Part shown: piece by piece, positions 60,101-64,000 of the stretch
How the letters are laid out: every line of letters starts with the position of its first letter
Numbering within the stretch: the first letter of the stretch is position 1
DNA from: Mallotus nudiflorus
Taxonomy: Eukaryota; Streptophyta; Magnoliopsida; Malpighiales; Euphorbiaceae
Direction of reading: 5' to 3'
DNA: 64,000 bases
Assembly: GCA_947683625.1 (NCBI GenBank)
Contig: CANTUR010000341.1
Location: 744,001-808,000 of the forward strand
Position numbers and translations under genes: made by a program
Notes under the pieces: model-generated
Database searches by the model: none
What the model saw: only the letters and a program-made list of their open reading frames with translations
What the model was told of the DNA's origin: nothing

Positions 60101-60890
60101 TAATAATTATTTTTTTGAGAAGCAAAATTCATAATAATTATTATAACGTTACATATTTTGAGAAAATAATGGGAGATATAAAACATTTAATTAGCTAATT
60201 AGCTTAAACCATAAATTATAAAGTCAATTAATGAGCTGAGGTTACAAGATACTTTTTGGATTTGATTTTTATGTATAACATACCTATATGGTTGTGATTT
60301 CAAAATATATATATATATATATATATTTGAAATTATGAATTATATAATGATATATGTAATATTTTAAAAAATAAAATTATAAAAATAATTAAAGTTTAAA
60401 ATTTTTCATATAATTTATTTTTGCCTCATAAAATGAAAATAAGTTAATTTAACACATGAATGTTGATTTTAATTTTTAAATAAAAATAAAAATACTTATT
60501 GAGATTAAAATAATTATTTTATATAATTGTAATTTAATTATTTAGTAAGAATAAATAGATTGATTTAAAAGTTCAATTAATCAAATTAAATATTTAAATT
60601 GAAAATATTTACACATCTTTTTAATTTTTGAAAATATTAATAATTTTTTTTTGAGGAATGAAAATATTAATAGTTGATAATAACAATAAAAATTATAATA
60701 AAAATAAGCTATTAAAATTAATAATATTGGTATCATTTCCAGTTTAGAAAAATTAACGACAAAGTGCAAAAATAAAAATATGAAATGCGACTCTTCAAAG
60801 ATAAAACACAACAAAAGAATCTCAGTTTCTGGGACTTCCAAACTCAAACTCTTAAAGTTCACACTCCAATACATTTGTTAGCAGCAAAAA
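57161..60890. other. Very AT-rich intergenic DNA
   Basis: Poly-T and poly-A rich sequence between the LINE end and the PPR pseudogene. I see no coding frame with gene-like composition, no LTR ends and no inverted terminal repeats. The last 120 bp (from about 60,780) are less AT-rich and may be the former PPR 5' leader. Confidence 0.6.
58237..58278. repeat. 21-bp direct tandem duplication
   Basis: Two adjacent exact copies of a 21-bp unit beginning GATAAAATGTG. Confidence 0.9.
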
Positions 60891-62638
60891 ATGATGCTAA
60901 AGAGCTGCTGCCAAGGACTTATAGTAGCAGCAGCCGCTACTGCTTCGTCCTCTGCCTCACCTCTTAACAATTACAGGGCTAATTACAATATGGGTATGCT
61001 CTATTCCATCTCTTCTCTTCATACAACATCCGCAGATAACACGAAATTCGATGATGTCTTAGCTTCTTTTAAGTGCATGCTTCACATGAATCCTTTGCCT
61101 TCTCCAATTGAATTCAAGAAATGATTTTCTTCACTTGTTAGGATGAGACAGTTTGAGGGAACTGGTTGGAGTTTCACCTGATGCTTGTACTCTTCATATT
61201 TTGATTAATTGTAAATCGTGTGGATTTTGGATTCTCTGCTCTTGGGAAAATCTTAAAACTTGATTTTGATTTTGACATTAAAGCGTTTAATACCTTAATT
61301 AATGGGCTTCGCAGACAGAGTAGAATTGATCAAGCAGTGGATTTATTTGATCACATGGTTGCCCTTGGGTATCATCCTGATAATTATACATATAAGTGAT
61401 TGTGAATGGTCCATGTAAAACTGGAAAACCCATGTAGCCACTGGTTTGTTAAAGAAAATCGCTGAGAGAGGCTGTCATCCTGATGTGGTAGCGTACAACA
61501 CCATCATTGATGCCCTTTGCAAGGACGGACTCCTTTCCGAGGCATTAGACATGTTCTTGGAAATGAAGACACGAGGCATATTGCCTGACGTTGTCACTTA
61601 CAACTCTTTAATTCATGGTTGTCAATTCTGGCCTATTGAAGAAAGCTTTAGCTTTACTTGATGAAATGCTGAATGTTAACATCACACCAAATATAACTAC
61701 ATTCAGCATATTGGTTGATGGATCTTGTAAGGAAGGAATGATTTCAGATGCTCAAGTATAGTCGAAATAATGGTCCAAAGAGGAATAGAGCCTAATGCTG
61801 TTACCTACAATTCATTGATAGATGGATATTATTTGCAAAACGATATAAATCAAGCTAAAAAGGTATTTGATCTGATGACAAGCAAACATTGTATGCCTGA
61901 TGTCTACACTTACAACATATTGATTAATTGGTTTTGTAAGAACAAAAAGGTAGACGAGGCAAGGCATCTTTTTCAGGAAATGCGTCTTAAAGGTTTAGTG
62001 CCTAATGTTGTCTCTTATAACTCTCTGATACATGGATTCTGCCTGGCTGGGAGCCCTTTGGCTGCACGTGAAGTCTTAAAGGAAATGTGTGCTAGTGGTA
62101 CTCGTCCTGATTTATTAACTTTCTCAACTTTGCTGGATGGTTTCTGTTATCATGGGCAACTTGATGTGGCATTGACCCTATTCCATGAAATGCGAAAGTG
62201 TATGTTGCAGCCAAACATTGTTGTCTACAGTGTCCTAGTCGATGGCATGTGCAAAGCTGGGAAGCTAAATGATGCAATGCAGCTGTTTTTAAGACTTCCT
62301 AATAAAGGATTGCAGCCTAATATTTATACATATAATATACTAGTCAATGCACTCTGCAGAAAAGGACTATTGGATGGTGCATCTGATGTCTTCAGACAAA
62401 TGGAGGAGGAGGGCTGCGTGCCCGATAGTTGCTCTTATAATGTGATCATTCAGGGATTTCTCCAGCACAAGAATCTGTCAAGGGCAAAAGAACTTATTCA
62501 TGAAATGCGTGGTAAGGGGTTCGCTGCAGATACTACCACACTTTGATTGGTAATGAATTTGTTGTCAATGATGATCTTGCTGTGAAAAAGCTACTAGATC
62601 TGTCTGAAGATCATCGAGGTGCAGTAAAGGTGAAGTGA
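60891..62638 (+). pseudogene. Restorer-of-fertility-like P-class PPR pseudogene
   Basis: About 13 PPR motifs of 35 residues are recognisable in three frames. Seven lie in one open stretch (61,770-62,546) with cores such as VTYNSLIDGYY, YTYNILINWFC, VSYNSLIHGFC, LTFSTLLDGFC and YTYNILVNALC. The motif style resembles RFL-type PPR proteins, which bind organellar RNA. The Ala/Ser-rich N-terminus (MMLKSCCQGLIVAAAATASSS) would suit a mitochondrial presequence. Breaks occur at about 61,125 (stop), 61,150-61,230, 61,395, 61,430, 61,620, 61,757 and 62,542, mostly small frameshifts. The former end is TGA at 62,636-62,638. Sequencing error could explain a single break, but not this many. Confidence 0.85.
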
Positions 62639-63635
62639 GTTTTTCATATCATAAGGATTCAAACTTCAAGGTGAAAAGATCTCATTTTCCAAGTTGCCTT
62701 TGATTTATTGATCTCCTCATGTTTCTAGATTGTCCTGCATTTTGATTTTGATGTATACGATCACCTTATTGGCCGACCTGTTCAGATTGGTCTTTATTTG
62801 GAGAGGAACCTTCAAATTTAGTTAAAAAGTCCTAAACTTTTGTACAAAGGTTGTTTAAGGTAAAAAATACTGCAATATAAAGTTATAAAATGTAACCAGA
62901 TTAAACCAGATCGGTTATCTGTCTGGTTTGCGAACTGGCCTGTGTAGTCAGGTTCTAATAACACTGTGCCCATCCTTTATAGTTTCCCAGACCATTCTCT
63001 GCACATTGGCTCCTCCTTTTTCTCTCTTGCATGCTCCATTTCAACATATAAGCTCACTATCTTCCTCATTTTAACTAGTCTCTTTCCACACCTTCCTCCT
63101 CTAGATCACCTTCACTGTCTTCTAAATTCTGATTATTACCTTCTTCTCTTCTGATTTGTTTCCGTTTTCTCAGGCACAAAACTGAATGCACTGATGAATA
63201 TACTTCATATCCAGCAAGCCTGGCAACTTTTTATTGTGTTCTTAAACCAAATGCATTATCAAGATCAAAATTCCTCTAAAACTTTGGGGTCATTATTGGA
63301 CACCCAACTTTCTGGATAAAGCAAACAATAAAGGTGTCTTAAAGTGAGAGGAGGACCAGTGTCTCAGTGCCTGAATCTTCAATCTTCATTCGTGACAAAT
63401 AGCATTTGCTTAGTCTGAGTCCTGGAAGTTGTATTTACTTCATTCTGTATTACCATAAGTTATATGCCGCTAGTTGGTTTGCCTAGAGACAATGGTGGTA
63501 TCATTATCTTCTTCCAACTTCTCTTGACTGACAAGAAAATCCTGAAACAAAAGTCTACTTTCTCTCCAAATTTTCTTTGTGCACAGCAGAAGAAACAGAT
63601 ACCCATAAAGCTAAATTTCTGAGGAGAGAGGAGAG
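62639..63635 (+). other. Intergenic DNA between the PPR pseudogene and the last gene
   Basis: Less AT-rich than the TE region, with pyrimidine-rich stretches (62,970-63,170). It probably contains the promoter and 5' UTR of the 63,636 gene. No TATA box can be singled out and no coding sequence was recognised. Confidence 0.45.
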
Positions 63636-64000
63636 ATGTTGTTCAACTATCATCTTCATCATCCCTCAAGTACCCCTCTGTCAATTTCATTTTTTTTTTT
63701 AAAAGAATTTTTTTTCTCTACAAAAAGTAAAAAAGCAGAAAACCTTGATTACTAATGTGTTTAATTCTGTTGTTATCGAATTTTATTGTTGGTGAGGCTG
63801 TGTATGTTTTGGGTTTTATTGAATCTGCTTATGGTATTTAATCTATAAGGAGTGACTTAAGCGGTAAAACTGTGACTGCAGGGTATGACTTGACTTTTGG
63901 AGGATTTGAGGATTTGGGTTGTGGAATTTCAACTTCTTCTTTGGAATTTGAAGCTGATCAGAGGAAGAGATGCAAAGCTTTTGAGCAAGAATTGCAGAGT
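63636..64000 (+). CDS. 5' end of an unrecognised spliced gene, cut by the window edge
   Basis: The segment from 63,882 to the window end is open, has coding-like composition and reads YDLTFGGFEDLGCG, then LEFEADQRKRCKAFEQELQS with a charged helical character. It follows a good 3' splice site (GTGACTGCAG, AG at 63,880-63,881). Upstream, ATG at 63,636 opens a short exon (MLFNYHLHHPS) ending at 63,669 before a GT. Joining the two keeps the frame (one plus two codon bases) and gives an Arg at the junction; the intron would be 212 bp and T-rich. The start and intron are inferred. The protein family is not recognised. Confidence 0.45.

Noticed and set aside
57161..60780. Possible MITEs in the AT-rich intergenic stretch
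   Set aside because: No pair of inverted ends with a target duplication could be recognised by eye among the many A/T runs.

Overview
The window is AT-rich nuclear DNA of a flowering plant, almost certainly a eudicot. The support is a plant-type LINE-1 with a terminal RNase H domain, Tekay/Del-type chromovirus retrotransposons, a plant hAT transposase remnant, and a decayed P-class pentatricopeptide (PPR) gene of the restorer-of-fertility-like kind. I cannot name the species. Nearly everything from 1 to about 57,160 is transposable-element DNA; the gene-bearing DNA is at the right end.

The main structure is one old LINE-1 (about 5.5 kb when the pieces are added) spread over about 2,340-57,160 by three large insertions. 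Insertion A (2,542-19,835) is a hAT DNA transposon lying 15 bases after the LINE ORF1 start codon. It holds an old solo LTR (4,758-18,773), which in turn holds a complete young Tekay-type Ty3/gypsy element (5,588-16,714) with an uninterrupted 1,583-aa gag-pol reading frame and LTRs that differ only in two simple-sequence tracts. Insertion B (21,486-43,844) is an LTR-like element I cannot classify. It holds a Tekay solo LTR (21,682-24,854), a truncated Tekay copy with a nonsense-riddled gag-pol (25,361-34,176), and a solo LTR (34,858-41,386) with another solo LTR inside it (37,129-40,380). Insertion C (46,148-55,784) is an old solo LTR holding two younger solo LTRs (46,385-49,583 and 50,870-54,258). 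Most insertions are bounded by TG...CA ends and exact or nearly exact 5-bp target duplications.

The solo LTR and the truncated Tekay copy in insertion B share the same right flank, repeated as 506 bp at 24,855-25,360 and 34,177-34,682. This points to a tandem duplication through a 3-bp microhomology, followed by collapse of one copy to a solo LTR.

Left of the LINE are an incomplete Tekay-like LTR (1-1,318) and a 695-bp solo LTR of another family (1,319-2,013). Right of it come about 3.7 kb of very AT-rich DNA with nothing I can assign, a PPR pseudogene (60,891-62,638), and the probable start of an unrecognised spliced gene that runs off the window (63,636-64,000).

The most novel signal is inside the roughly 3-kb Tekay-type LTRs. 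GC-richer islands carry inverted repeats whose pairing is largely kept across diverged copies, and they are bounded by splice-site-like motifs that also persist. This suggests a structured and possibly spliced leader RNA.
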